Origin: Scilla litardierei
Taxonomy: Eukaryota; Streptophyta; Magnoliopsida; Asparagales; Asparagaceae
Assembly: GCA_030789695.1 (NCBI GenBank)
Contig: CM061142.1
Coordinates: forward strand, 602,649,659-602,713,658
Direction of reading: 5' to 3'
DNA length: 64,000 bases
The stretch's first letter is position 1. Every line of letters begins with the position of its first letter. Below the pieces are notes generated by a model that saw only the letters and a list, made by a program, of their open reading frames with translations, did no database searches and was not told the DNA's origin. Made by a program: the position numbers and the translations under genes. Positions 1 to 9,426 of this stretch are shown piece by piece.

Positions 1-2
1 GT

Positions 3-314
3 GCCGCGTGTGCTCAAGTTCTTTGGATGAGACACACACTTAAAGACTTTGGTATAAACTGTGATACTTGCCCTATCATGGTGGACAACCAAAGTGCAAT
101 ATGTCTTTCCAAGAACCCGGTACACCATTCCCGTTCGAAACACATTGATGTCCGACACCATTTCTTAGATGATCATGTTGCTAAAAAGGACATCATATTA
201 GTGTACGTTGAAACCCAGAAGCAAATCGCCGATATTTTCACGAAACCCCTAAAGGAGGACTCTTTTGTGCGGTTGCGTCGAGAATTGGGGATTATGGGTG
301 AATCCGAGATATAG
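3..314 (+). CDS. Copia pol C-terminus: RNase H end (partial)
   Basis: The frame is open from the window edge to TAG at 312-314 and gives the last ~103 residues of a copia polyprotein. Hallmarks are AACAQVLWMR, the DNQSAICLSKNPVHHSRSKHID stretch with its conserved aspartate, HHFLDDHV, and the terminal QIADIFTKPL motif of Ty1/copia RNase H. RNase H degrades the RNA strand of the RNA-DNA hybrid during reverse transcription. It is nearly the same as the end of the - strand copia pol at 62179, so elements A and B are close relatives. The start is outside the window; no internal ATG should be taken as the real start. Confidence 0.93.
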   Translation, partial: AACAQVLWMRHTLKDFGINCDTCPIMVDNQSAICLSKNPVHHSRSKHIDVRHHFLDDHVAKKDIILVYVETQKQIADIFTKPLKEDSFVRLRRELGIMGESEI

Positions 315-1187
315 GATTCATTTTTATTCAATAATCTTGCATGCTATTCTATTTCGCTATATTTGTTCATGCTAGACTTATTGGATTCTTTCGGGATTTT
401 TGTGAATTTTTGGAATTTATGCTCGAATTTACTCTTGAACGTCGTGTTTAAGTTTTTCGATGTTTAATGGGGTAGTTTGATGATTTTTGAGAGTTGAACG
501 ATGCTTCGTCCAAGTGCATTTAGGAGAAAACTCATTTATCTATTTTTGGACTCATCTAGTCGGTCTCAGTTCATCAACAAACCGACTAGATGCATATCTA
601 GTCGGTCTGCTACTGAACTCAAACCGACTAGCTCAAGCTTATAAGTTTTCTTTACTACTGACTTCATTTAGTCGGTCCACGTTCACTTACCGACCGACTA
701 GAATGCAAACTAGTCGGTCTGTACTTGAACTTTGACCGACTAACTCTAGCCCTAAAAACTTTGTCTGGCCCCTGTTTCGACTTAGTCGGTTCAAGATCAT
801 TGACCGACCGACTAGATCATCATCTAGTCGGTCAGTGCTTGAACTGTGACCGACTAAGTGCTCAGGGACAGTCGTGTCTTTTCGCATTTCGACCGACTTA
901 TACTCGTTTCCATTCGATTACTTTCATTTCTAATCGATCGACTCCGACCTAAAACCCCCGACCCTTCGTCTCCTCCTGTCGATTCCGCCGTCCGATCGCC
1001 GTTTTCCGACCATCAACGGCTGTCGATCTTCCTCCTAGGTATCCCTCCTCCCCTCTCTTGCATCTAGGCTTCGTTCTAGGTCGATTTCCTTCCTAGGGTT
1101 TCGGTTTCAAGCGATTTTCGATTTCGGCTGTAGGGTTTTGCTTCTAGGGTTCTTCAATTGTTTGCTTGATCTCGTTTTGTCACACTT
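315..1187 (+). other. Pol-to-ORF spacer of Sirevirus A
   Basis: This 0.87-kb stretch has no coding signal. It holds an AT-rich part (315-550), the palindrome array (557-857) and a pyrimidine-rich leader (about 900-1187) that runs into the ORF start at 1188. The leader is C/T rich with TCG words like a plant 5' UTR. No strong TATA box is visible here; the nearest candidate, CTTATACTCG near 900, is weak. The matching spacers of elements B, D and E also carry arrays. Confidence 0.6.
557..857 (+). repeat. TAGTCGGT/ACCGACTA palindrome array, internal copy
   Basis: Three units of roughly 100 bp, each with four copies of the octamer in alternating orientation: TAGTCGGT, ACCGACTA, TAGTCGGT, ACCGACTA. 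The inner pair is 6-8 bp apart across an ATGCATAT-like core; the outer pairs are about 15-20 bp apart. Similar four-motif units occur in this element's own LTR at 4243-4757, while the sequence between motifs differs. That suggests the motifs, not the spacers, are kept. Confidence 0.85.
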
Positions 1188-2819
1188 ATGGCAAGAACGA
1201 GAATTCCGATCACTCCCTCCGGTGCATCTCCTATGTCCATAGAGCCACACCCTAGGAATCCTTCGAAACCCAAACGCCGACCTAAACCAACCCAACCTTC
1301 ATCGTCTTCGCCTCCTCTGAAGAAGCAGAGGACGGCGACCGCCAAACCCAGTAGACGTTCTCAGTCTAGGAAGCCTACACTCCATACCCCCGCTACTCCA
1401 TCTGATTCTGACACTGAGTTTAGACCCGAAAATGAGCCTGGCCATAATGAACCCACTCCTCCACCTCCTCCTAGGACTCGACAGCCCAAGGGAAAGGTCC
1501 CGATGCCAGCAGGTGGTGTCGATATATCGTTGTGTTGTGATGACCCTTTGTGTCTAGTGGCATACACGCGTATCGAACATTGCCCGCTGTTATTGGAGCA
1601 TTTCGTTAAATTCTCTGATTTCCTTGGCTTAGCAGATCTTCTTTCCTATAGTGGACTCTTAGACTACCTTCGCTTTGACCCTAATGCGAACCCTCGACCC
1701 TATCCTCGCCTGGTCAAACTTTTCTATGCGAACCGTACCCGGGGACAGTACGGTGAGACCCACTCCATCGAGACTACTGTCTTGGGGACTCCTATAGTCC
1801 TCACGGCAGAAATCTTGGGGGAGTTGCTTGGTTTTTCGTCGTCTGGTCTCCTCCCGTCAGACATTTCTGTTGATGATATCTCTTCGTTGGATCAGTCCGT
1901 TCTCGCCGATATCTTCCATGTGATCCCTCCTGCTTTCATTGGTGTCCCATCGAAGTCATTCAAACCGAATGCTTGGGTGCTCAATCTAATCCTGAAGTCG
2001 TGCTTGCTTCCCAAGTACGGCTCATCATCTCTGCCATCCCAGCCCTTCCTCAAGTTGATTTACGCTCTTTTCTTGGGTTGCGAGATTAATTGGGCTCGCA
2101 TTATACTCGATAAGATGGACTCTTTCGAGTGTATTCGCAAGTCCACTAAATCTGTGCATATCCCTTATCCTTGTCTGCTGACTTTGGTGTTTCGTCATTT
2201 CCACGTGCCTTTGCCTCCTGACGAAGAGCGTCCACTTGGTCCTCCCCTGAACGCGACGGCCGTAAAGAAATCTCTTGCGGCACTCCGTCACGTGCAGAGG
2301 ACGACTCCTTCAGCTTCTCAGGGCACATCTTCTGCAGCTGCCACTCCTAGACCTCCCACCACCCTTGATGATCTCGCTCGTTCAGTTCGTCGTCTCGAGT
2401 CTCGGTATGCTCGTAACGAGGAGATTCTGTGTCATATTGCTCGTGTTATTGGTGTTGAGGTCCCTCCTCCTATTTCTGAGGATGAGGAGATGGATGATGA
2501 GGATATCGATGAGCTCGTTGATTCTCTTGCTCGTGGCACTGAGGCCACTCCTGCTGCTGCTACCACTTCTGTTGCTGGAGCTGCCACTTCTTCAGGTCCT
2601 CCAGAGTCTTCTGCTCCAGTGGACGTGTCTACTGCTGCTCCAGAGACGTCTGCTCCTGTTGACGTTCCTGTTGATACCTCTGTCGTTGAGCCTGCTGTTG
2701 CTGTTTCCGCTCCTGCCCCGACGATTCCTTCAGTTGACACTCCACTCCTCCCAGCAAAGCCTGAGTCCACTCCTTCGACTGGACCTCCGGAGACTGCTGA
2801 TCCTACCACTACTTCTTGA
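1188..2819 (+). CDS. Env-position ORF of Sirevirus A, plant transposon-protein family (unknown function)
   Basis: Intact 543-codon frame from ATG at 1188 to TGA at 2817. Residues 1-110 are basic and Ser/Pro rich, with KPKRRPK and KKQR stretches that look like nuclear localisation signals. Residues about 110-375 form a globular domain with [30 protein letters not shown] and HIPYPCLLTLVFRHF. It resembles the plant 'putative transposon protein' family that I associate with Pfam Transposase_32; this is recognition by eye. A coiled-coil-like patch (LARSVRRLESRYARNEEILCHIA) follows, then an acidic run, then a Pro/Thr/Ser/Ala-rich tail. No signal peptide or membrane segment is seen, so an envelope role is not supported. 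A diverged relative lies at 50360 on the - strand. Confidence 0.75.
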   Translation: MARTRIPITPSGASPMSIEPHPRNPSKPKRRPKPTQPSSSSPPLKKQRTATAKPSRRSQSRKPTLHTPATPSDSDTEFRPENEPGHNEPTPPPPPRTRQPKGKVPMPAGGVDISLCCDDPLCLVAYTRIEHCPLLLEHFVKFSDFLGLADLLSYSGLLDYLRFDPNANPRPYPRLVKLFYANRTRGQYGETHSIETTVLGTPIVLTAEILGELLGFSSSGLLPSDISVDDISSLDQSVLADIFHVIPPAFIGVPSKSFKPNAWVLNLILKSCLLPKYGSSSLPSQPFLKLIYALFLGCEINWARIILDKMDSFECIRKSTKSVHIPYPCLLTLVFRHFHVPLPPDEERPLGPPLNATAVKKSLAALRHVQRTTPSASQGTSSAAATPRPPTTLDDLARSVRRLESRYARNEEILCHIARVIGVEVPPPISEDEEMDDEDIDELVDSLARGTEATPAAATTSVAGAATSSGPPESSAPVDVSTAAPETSAPVDVPVDTSVVEPAVAVSAPAPTIPSVDTPLLPAKPESTPSTGPPETADPTTTS

Positions 2820-3815
2820 GAGTCTGTTTGGAGGACTCTCCGATGCTCCTTGGATGATTCATCTTTTAGAGAGAGTTTTGGGTTAGGACAGGGTTGGTGG
2901 TGTTTTCTGATTTTTTGTTTGTTTGTGGTGATGTTTGATGTCGATGTTGTATCATTTTTGGATATATGTTGATGCAGTTGATGTCGATGATGGATTGTGA
3001 CTTTTTGATGTTGATATATTATGTGACATTTTGGTGTATGCGATGTACTTTGTGTCTTTGATGATATGGAGTCGTTGTACCTTTTGGTTGTACTCATGTT
3101 GCTTCATATATATATATATATATACATCGTCGTTCTCTTTTACTTCATTGTGCACATTTTATATTCGTTTTAATGTCTATGATATTCGATTTCATCGCTC
3201 GACGATAATGCCTTGGTTAAAAAAAGAATTTATTTCTATGAAAACATAGAATTGTTTTCCATGCACTAATTAAACCAACATGTTGAGATTGGAGAGCATG
3301 TTCCTTTCCTCAATAAGTGCATTCTATTTGGTATTGTGATGATTTCATTTTTCGCTTTTGGATAATGGTCAATTTGGCACACCTTGATTTTCTTCGTGTA
3401 TTTTTGTTTCTTGGTGTCTTTTGGACCATCGTCGTTTTCTTCAACTCCCGAAGTTGGATTTTTTTTCTTTAGCCTTGTTGTTGTCGTTGTATGCCCCCCA
3501 CTCTTTTTGGATAATGCCAAAGGGGGAGAGATAGTAATAATGACAAGGGCAAAATGAAAATTTAACTCTATTGTTCATGAATCTAATTTATCATGTTAGA
3601 TTCAGGGGGAGTGACGATATATAAAAATGGATTACGATCCTAAATTTCAATACTTGGATCATGTTTTATATTTCTCACTTCTGCTTGATGCGTATTATAT
3701 TTATTCAATTTGGAATTAACGTGTCATCAATGCAGGGGGAGTAAGTATTTTACATTTGAATCATTATTTTTGATTATTATTTATGTTGGTTTGTCATCAC
3801 CAAAAAGGGGGAGAA
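2820..3815 (+). other. 3' non-coding region of Sirevirus A with four polypurine tracts
   Basis: Non-coding. It contains a (TA)n run at 3105-3124 and four polypurine tracts built on AGGGGGAG: about 3518-3530, 3602-3612, 3733-3742 and 3802-3814. The last directly precedes the LTR and is the expected plus-strand primer. Repeated tracts of this kind are typical of Sireviruses. Element B has four at matching places. Confidence 0.8.
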
Positions 3816-4242
3816 TGTTGAGTATTGGACTCCCCGAATTTGGTTTTGGATGATGAGCAAACATAAATAAATAGTGAACTAACACTTTGTGAGCGCAGTT
3901 ATGGAGATTGTCGCCAAATTCACGTGACCATCCAAAGCGACGTCTCAAGACTTCTCAAAGCACGTATTCATATGCCTAAAGCTCTGCTGAAGCTTTTGGA
4001 CCATTTTAGAAGTCATGAAGATTCGATTGAAGCTATTGAAGACGGTATCGTCAAGTTTTATTTATAGTCTTTAAGCTTCTATCGTAGAATGTTAAGCCTT
4101 GAGTAGGTCTTATGATTTATATCTTCATAACGCTCCTATCTTAGCTCTAGGATCTTAGTAGAAGTCCATACAAACTTTCCCGAAGCTTCGCGCTTCGATT
4201 CACGACTTCTTGTGCATGTTAGTTGGTTCAAGAAGAAGAACT

Positions 4243-4757
4243 GACCGACTAGATGGTGATCTAGTCGGTCGGCAAAGCTTCTTGGACCGACTAGTTTGTC
4301 TCCCAAATTCTAAGCTCTTTACTGTTTACAGTTAGTCGGTATTAGTTGACTCACCGACCGACTAGTTGGTAAACTAGTCGGTCAGTGATGCTTCTTAGAC
4401 CGACTAGTTGAGCTTTACTGTACATGCCAATTTTTCACCTAGTTACTGTTTATCGTTAGTCGGTCTAAGAACGTTTGGTGACCGACTAGTTGATGATCTA
4501 GTCGGTCAACATTTGTTCTTGGACCGACTAAATCAAGTTGTATTCAGACTAACAGTTTTTGACTCTTAGTCGGTCTAAGTTAACTGACTGACCGACTAGT
4601 TGAGAAACTAGTCGGTCGGAAAGTCTTCTTGGACCGACTAGTTTTCTAGGTCTGAAATCTCATCTGTTCACTGTTCATCATTTAGTCGGTTCATGTTGTT
4701 TCACCGACTGACTAGTTGATGAACTAGTCGGTCAGTGGTTGTTCTTTGACCGATTAA
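4243..4757 (+). repeat. TAGTCGGT/ACCGACTA palindrome array, LTR copy
   Basis: About four and a half units of 105-135 bp. Each carries TTAGTCGGT, ACCGACTAGTTG, AACTAGTCGGTC and GGACCGACTA in order, so motif orientation alternates. The inner pair forms an imperfect hairpin (ACCGACTAGTTG-N4-AACTAGTCGGT). The array ends about 50 bp before the TATA box of the LTR. The same motif is used in the internal array at 557-857. Confidence 0.88.
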
Positions 4758-4807
4758 TTGCCCCAGATTTCCAACCGTTGGGAGATGACCTAGCTCGATT
4801 TTGTGGG

Positions 4808-4822
4808 ACCCTATAAATACGA
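4808..4822 (+). promoter_or_regulatory. LTR TATA box of Sirevirus A
   Basis: CCCTATAAATACG follows the palindrome array at a distance of about 50 bp and lies within the U3 part of the LTR. A pyrimidine-rich region with a plausible transcription start follows. This is the expected core promoter of the element. Confidence 0.65.
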
Positions 4823-5560
4823 AGCTTGGTCATTTCTCTCAAGGTTAGAGCTGCTATTGAGAGACTTATTCAGATTGAAAGAGTTAGAGATTAAAACTCA
4901 TTTCCAAAGCTATCTTCCTCACAAGAAATCTTTCTCTCCCTCATTTGAGATCTAGAATCCATCTTGAGAGAACTTTGTTCTTGTTGAGCCATCCAAGCTA
5001 TTGCTTGATTCAAGTCTCCTATTCATTCCTAGGCACCCATTGCTGCTCATATTGGTGGTGCTAGGTCTTGGTGACTTCTCCTTCCTCAAATCCCTCCTTG
5101 CCCTTATTTGGTAAGAATACTCAAGGTATAGGGTTTGTGGTAAGTTGTTGTTTATTTCATATAAACTCTTTTATTGCTATTGTTTCTCTCGGTTGTGAGA
5201 GAAGGTTGTGATCTCGGGTTGTGAGATTTACTATTGCTATTGATTGTATGATTTGATCTTGTGAAGGTTTTTCACAAGGTATTCAAAGTGGAAATCTAGG
5301 GTTAGGGTTTCTAACCTTAGTATCCGGAGGGGATCCGGGTGTTTTGGGACGTAGGATCACCGGGTACAAGTCGGGGAGACTTGGGTGGATCAGAACCCAT
5401 CATATCAATTGTTAGCATTGAATATTTGTTGTTGTCATATTTTAGCTTCCGCATTTGTTGGTAGTAGTTTGCACTATAATTAGGAATTATACTCCTTTTT
5501 ATTTTTAAAGTACTATTCACCCCCCTCTAGTACTTGTGCAGTAGCTTTCAGGGCATTACA

Positions 5561-5965
5561 CGAGCATGGCGGCCGGCCACAAGCCGAGGGATGACCTCCC
5601 TCACGGACCGAGTGACCCACCCGCTCGCCAGGCTAAGGACAATCACCCCGACGGACAGAATCAGCGGGAAGAATGACATCCCAAGCCAGATGAGCCCGAG
5701 ACAACACCCCTAGACGAGGGCGACGTACGATGATCAGGCGGAAAAAATGGGCGACGCCCGTCCGGTCTAGGAACTTGGAAGATTATTTCAAGGGGGAGAA
5801 CCCCCGAAGAAGAGACCAGTGGCGCAATAAAAACTGACTAGAAGAAATCGTTTTCATTAATGGTATGTGTTACATATCACTCAGCAACATCCTCTCAAGC
5901 ATTGTTGTTGACAACAAAATTTGTCACCCAAGAAAAGAAAAAGGGGGAAAAGGTACAATGGCTCT
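5561..5965. other. Non-coding GC-rich stretch beyond the antisense ORF
   Basis: About 400 bp, GC rich, with no coding signal that I recognise. On the - strand it lies just downstream of the antisense ORF stop and probably holds its 3' UTR. The left edge is the insertion point of Sirevirus A. Confidence 0.5.
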
Positions 5966-8104
5966 TCAGGGGTCCGGAGCACGAGAGATAGCATCATCCG
6001 GGGCCTCGGCTTGCTCCGAGTAGAGGTGATCGGCGTGTCCCGGTGGAGGAGGAATTGGCCCCCGAGCGAGCTCCGCGAACTGCCGGAATGACTCCCTGAC
6101 GACCTCCACTATGCGAGGGACGAGGAGGTCCTCATAGGTCCCGAAGACCTCCCTCAGGACCGATGCAATCCTTGGCCTTATGGCTGTGTCGACACCCTTC
6201 TCAGCCTCCTCGACGAATCGAAGCCTCCGACGCAGCTCGGCGAGTTGGCCCCATAGATCCTCCCTCTCCCGCCGGAACTTTTCTTCTGCTTCTCGGCCCA
6301 AGTCATGGACATCCACAAGATCTATTTTGAGATCATGTACCTGAGACTCGAGCTCGTCGACACGAAGGCGTTGCTGCCGAGCTTCCATGCGGGCACCTTG
6401 AAGGGCTACCTCAGCCTCTCCAACCCGTGCGCGCTCCCGATTTAAGGAATCCTCGAGGTTTCTCAATCGGGTCGCCCGGCGTTGCGCCTCAACAGCCATC
6501 GCGGTGGCCTGCAAACAAAAGAGAGGTGGGTTATACCAAGGAAGATCGAAGGGCAGGGCAACTGTCCGAAATAGACAGGAATGCGAACATGTTGGAGATG
6601 ACAGACTAGAGAGTCCGACAATATGTCCACGGGGGACATCTCTAAAAGGGAACGGTCCCCCGGAAGGATGGAATCCGCCGCCGACCGATTCACCAAGGCC
6701 ATATCAAGGGGCACCGAGTCCCTGGGGGGATCAGCGGGGCCCGCTAAGGCGCTCAACAGGACGCAGCCAGCCCCCAAGACTGAAGGGGTAGCCGAATGAG
6801 TGACGACGACATGGGCGGCAGGGTCGGCCGCAACGGTCAGCACGATTGCCTTGCCGGGATCCGTCGGCGCGACGGAGGGAGCCGGAGAAGCGGCACGCCC
6901 GCCATTCTTCCACGACTTCTTCCCATTGGGGCCCGCGGTAACTGGGGGAGAGCGCTTGCGACTCCCGCCTGCGGACGGCCGAGGAGCCGATCCGGAACCC
7001 TCAACAAGGAGGGGGTCGATCCCAGTGACCGCTCCTCCGGGGGGGACCCGATGCGACCCGTGGGGGAGACTTGGCCTCAATCCTCCCCGAAGGAGGCTCG
7101 GACCGGCGCAACTCTTCATCTACAGAGTGGCGAGGCGCCCGTCCGAAAGAACTCCCACGGCCCCGGCGAGATCCCAGCCGAATAAGCTCGTCAACGTCGT
7201 GGGTGAATTCGCGGCCAGCCATCCCTGCGAGAGGAAGCGAAATCAGGGTGAGCCAGAGGTTAAACGGAAGGAAGGGAGACAACCTACCGGGGGACCACAA
7301 AGTGCACTTAAGAAGCAGGTCGTCCAGCAAATGCCAGACCGACCTCTCTTCAAGAGAAAGTGACGACAGGAGGCGGACCGTGGCCCGCTCGGCATCGGAT
7401 AAGGTTACCACCCTGTCGGTTTGTTGCGAACTCCCCCAACCTGTCAAGATCACCGAGACCCTGGGAAAGACAACGAAAACAAAGCTAGAGTCCCAGTTCC
7501 CCGACCAATGGGGCAGACCGAGCAGGCACACCCGCCCCGCACGGGCTCGGAGGTGCAGCCAAGATCCGAGGCCAACCGTCTGGATCCGGTAAAAGTGAAA
7601 GAGGAGGGGGAGAGACGGCTCCAGGCCGTGAGCGATACAAAGCATAATGAACCCAGTCAGCACCGCGACAGAGGATGGCGTCAGCTGGCATAGGGCGACT
7701 TTCAAGGAATCCGTGAATTGAATGATAAAAGGGTGGATGGGGAAACAGAGCCCCAGATGGAACATCTCGACGTAGACGCCGACCTCGTTACTCTGCGGGA
7801 AGCAGATCCGCTCGTCTCCAAAAGGAATCCGGACGTCATAGGGATGACATAAGTACCTCTCCCGTATTTTCCCAGCGACTAAGAAAGGGGCCATAGAGGA
7901 TGACCGGAGGATCGACGGAGGGATGCCTAATCGCTCGGAAGACGAGGCCACATCGTCCCCAAAGGGATCCGGAAAAAGTTTTCCTTTCCCCTTACCCGGG
8001 ACCCCCGATGGCGGTGAAGGAGCTTTGGGCCCTGAGGGATGGGCACGATCGGGACCAGGCGTCGGTCCGCCGGGACGTGTATCACCTATTCTAAGCATGG
8101 CCAT
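5966..8104 (-). pseudogene. Antisense ORF of Tat element, putative gypsy-type transposon protein family
   Basis: Starts at ATG 8104. A Pro/Gly-rich N-terminus is followed by a conserved domain (GVYVEMFHLGLCFPIHPFI, LCQLTPSSVAVLTGFIMLC, then LPLLFHFYRI) resembling the plant family I know as Pfam Transposase_28; its molecular role is unknown. Introns can be inferred: 7287-7225 (GTAGG...CTCGCAG, 63 bp, in frame and stop-free) and one ending TTTGTTTGCAG near 6511 before the last exon (6510-5966). The last exon encodes an Arg/Glu-rich coiled coil (ATAMAVEAQRRATRLRNLED onward). The middle exon changes frame near 7100-7000, so this copy is probably broken. A relative with the same first intron position lies on the + strand at 18428-20122. 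Confidence 0.65.
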
Positions 8105-8469
8105 AGCCCGAGTTAAAGAGTGGGAGAATTACCTTAATAAGAGCTCGGAAGAAGGCAGATGTCGGGAAGAAGAAGCTGGCAGAACGGAGATCAAGAGGGA
8201 ATGAGCACGAAAGAGTTGAAGCTCCAGGGATTAGAACATATATATATTGAGGACGATGGTTGGATCTGAACCGCTAATGGAGAGCACGTGGCGACATCAA
8301 GACGGCGGCGATACTTCGAAAACCGCACCAACGGAAGTTCAAACGGAGCGGTAATAATGACATTCATTTAATGGCGGAGCCTCGACTGACGCACCCATCG
8401 AATCATGTAAGAGTCACATCACCCGAGCTGAATCGACGGAAGCCGAACGGCCCGGGCGATGGGGGCAAT
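8105..8469. other. Upstream region of antisense ORF and Tat polypurine tract
   Basis: Non-coding. On the - strand it is the leader of the antisense ORF, with a TATATATA run at 8239-8246. On the + strand its last bases (GCGATGGGGGCAAT, 8456-8469) form the polypurine tract that primes plus-strand synthesis at the LTR start at 8470. Confidence 0.6.
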
Positions 8470-9426
8470 TGTTATGACTAATTTGGACCAGCCCGAATTA
8501 CAACGGCCCACGGCCCAGCCTCAAAGGGGACGCCCACTAGAGAAGACGGGCCCGCCTGGAAGGGCCCACGGACGGGGCCGAAGGCCCAGCCACTCCACCC
8601 TTGGGGGCACCCAACTAGCCCCTATTCGGCCAGATTAACCGCCCCTCGGAAACCGCGATCCCATAATGGCCATTAACGGACCCGTTAATGGGCCACCCCT
8701 CCACCACGCACGAGTGGGAGGAGGCGGAGGCGGATCGTGGGGACGTGAAAGGAGGCGGGACGTGGGGCAATCGCGAGGGACTCTATAAGGGGAAGGCCAA
8801 GATGACGGAGAAAAGGATCGAGACTCAGGTAATCGACAGAGAGGTACTCCATCAACGACCTAGGCATTCGCCATCTCAATTCCTCCCTCCCCCAAACTCG
8901 CGCTGCCAGGGTTGACGTTCCGGCTTCCTTACAAGCCGGATCTCCCCCGCCGAGTATCCCTTCAGACCTTGATCTGACTTTGGCATCGGAGGGGATTTGT
9001 CCGGAACCTAGGTCCGGCCTCCCTGACGAGTTTCCTCATCTGTTCAGGAAGAAGCTGTCCGAGGCGCCGAGGCTACCCCTCAGCGTCGGGCGGCCACCCC
9101 CATCGCAGTCGTCAGGAGGACGGCTGCTCGAGCACTGACCCTCTTGCAAGGCATCGAGGCTACCCCTCGACGCGGATCCGACCGAGGCCGAGCGCGACCC
9201 AGCCGAGGCCGAGCGCGATCCACCGAGCCGAGGCTCCTCCTCAGCTCCCCGAAGGCAGAGGATCGACGCAACCCGGGGACTCCCCCGTCTGTGCCCGACC
9301 CTCCTTCCACCCACGCCGAGAGCACGCGGGCTCGGCGATCCCAAGGGACCCCCAAGTCGGCCCCTTGACCACGTTGACCACGTAGCCGACGGTCAACGAA
9401 CAGTGGTGAGAAAACACCCGTAAACA
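8470..9426 (+). repeat. 3' LTR of Tat element (957 bp)
   Basis: It begins TGTTATGACTAATTTGG just after a polypurine tract and ends CACCCGTAAACA, and it is GC rich. At 9426/9427 the sequence switches to GATTGCATCCTCATGC, which is continuous LTR sequence in the gypsy 3' LTR at 16600. This fixes the right end of the Tat insertion. The second LTR is not in the window. Confidence 0.75.

Larger units (their letters stand above)
1..5560 (+). mobile_element. Sirevirus-type Ty1/copia element A, 3' part
   Basis: The order is the end of the copia RNase H, a non-coding spacer with palindrome arrays, a long ORF after pol, four polypurine tracts and an LTR starting TGTTGAGTATTGG and ending CATTACA. A post-pol ORF and repeated polypurine tracts before the 3' LTR are known marks of the Sirevirus lineage. 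The 5' part lies left of the window. The base after the LTR (5561) starts unrelated Tat-type sequence, so A is nested in a Tat element; CGAGC (5561-5565) would be the right copy of the target duplication, with the left copy outside the window. Confidence 0.88.
3816..5560 (+). repeat. 3' LTR of Sirevirus A (1745 bp)
   Basis: It starts TGTTGAGTATTGGACTCC right after a polypurine tract and ends CATTACA. The - strand LTR of element B starts TGTCGAGTATTGG and ends GGTCATTACA. Both contain a related GTAGGATCACCGGG-type block and a CTATTC-A-CCCCCCT block near the 3' end. The U3 part carries the array at 4243-4757, followed by a TATA box. Confidence 0.85.
5561..9426 (+). mobile_element. Tat-type Ty3/gypsy element, 3' part with antisense ORF
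   Basis: Read on the + strand it has an unassigned stretch, an antisense (- strand) ORF with introns, a polypurine tract (GATGGGGGCAAT) and a 957-bp LTR with TG...CA ends (TGTTATGAC...CCCGTAAACA). Some Tat lineages are known to carry an antisense ORF between pol and the 3' LTR. The part with gag-pol is left of the window, beyond Sirevirus A. The right end joins gypsy LTR sequence equivalent to 16600 of the other LTR, so this element inserted into that LTR. Confidence 0.75.

Noticed and set aside
557..857. CRISPR-like or clustered repeat array
   Set aside because: The short repeats alternate in orientation, differ in spacing and sit in plant retrotransposon LTRs and spacers; there are no cas genes and the context is eukaryotic.
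1188..2819. True envelope (membrane fusion) gene in the Sirevirus
   Set aside because: No signal peptide, no hydrophobic membrane span and no cysteine-rich ectodomain can be seen; the protein looks nuclear.
2275..2886. 203-codon leucine-rich frame
   Set aside because: Overlaps the intact ORF 1188-2819 in another frame; composition follows from its Ser/Pro/Ala codons.
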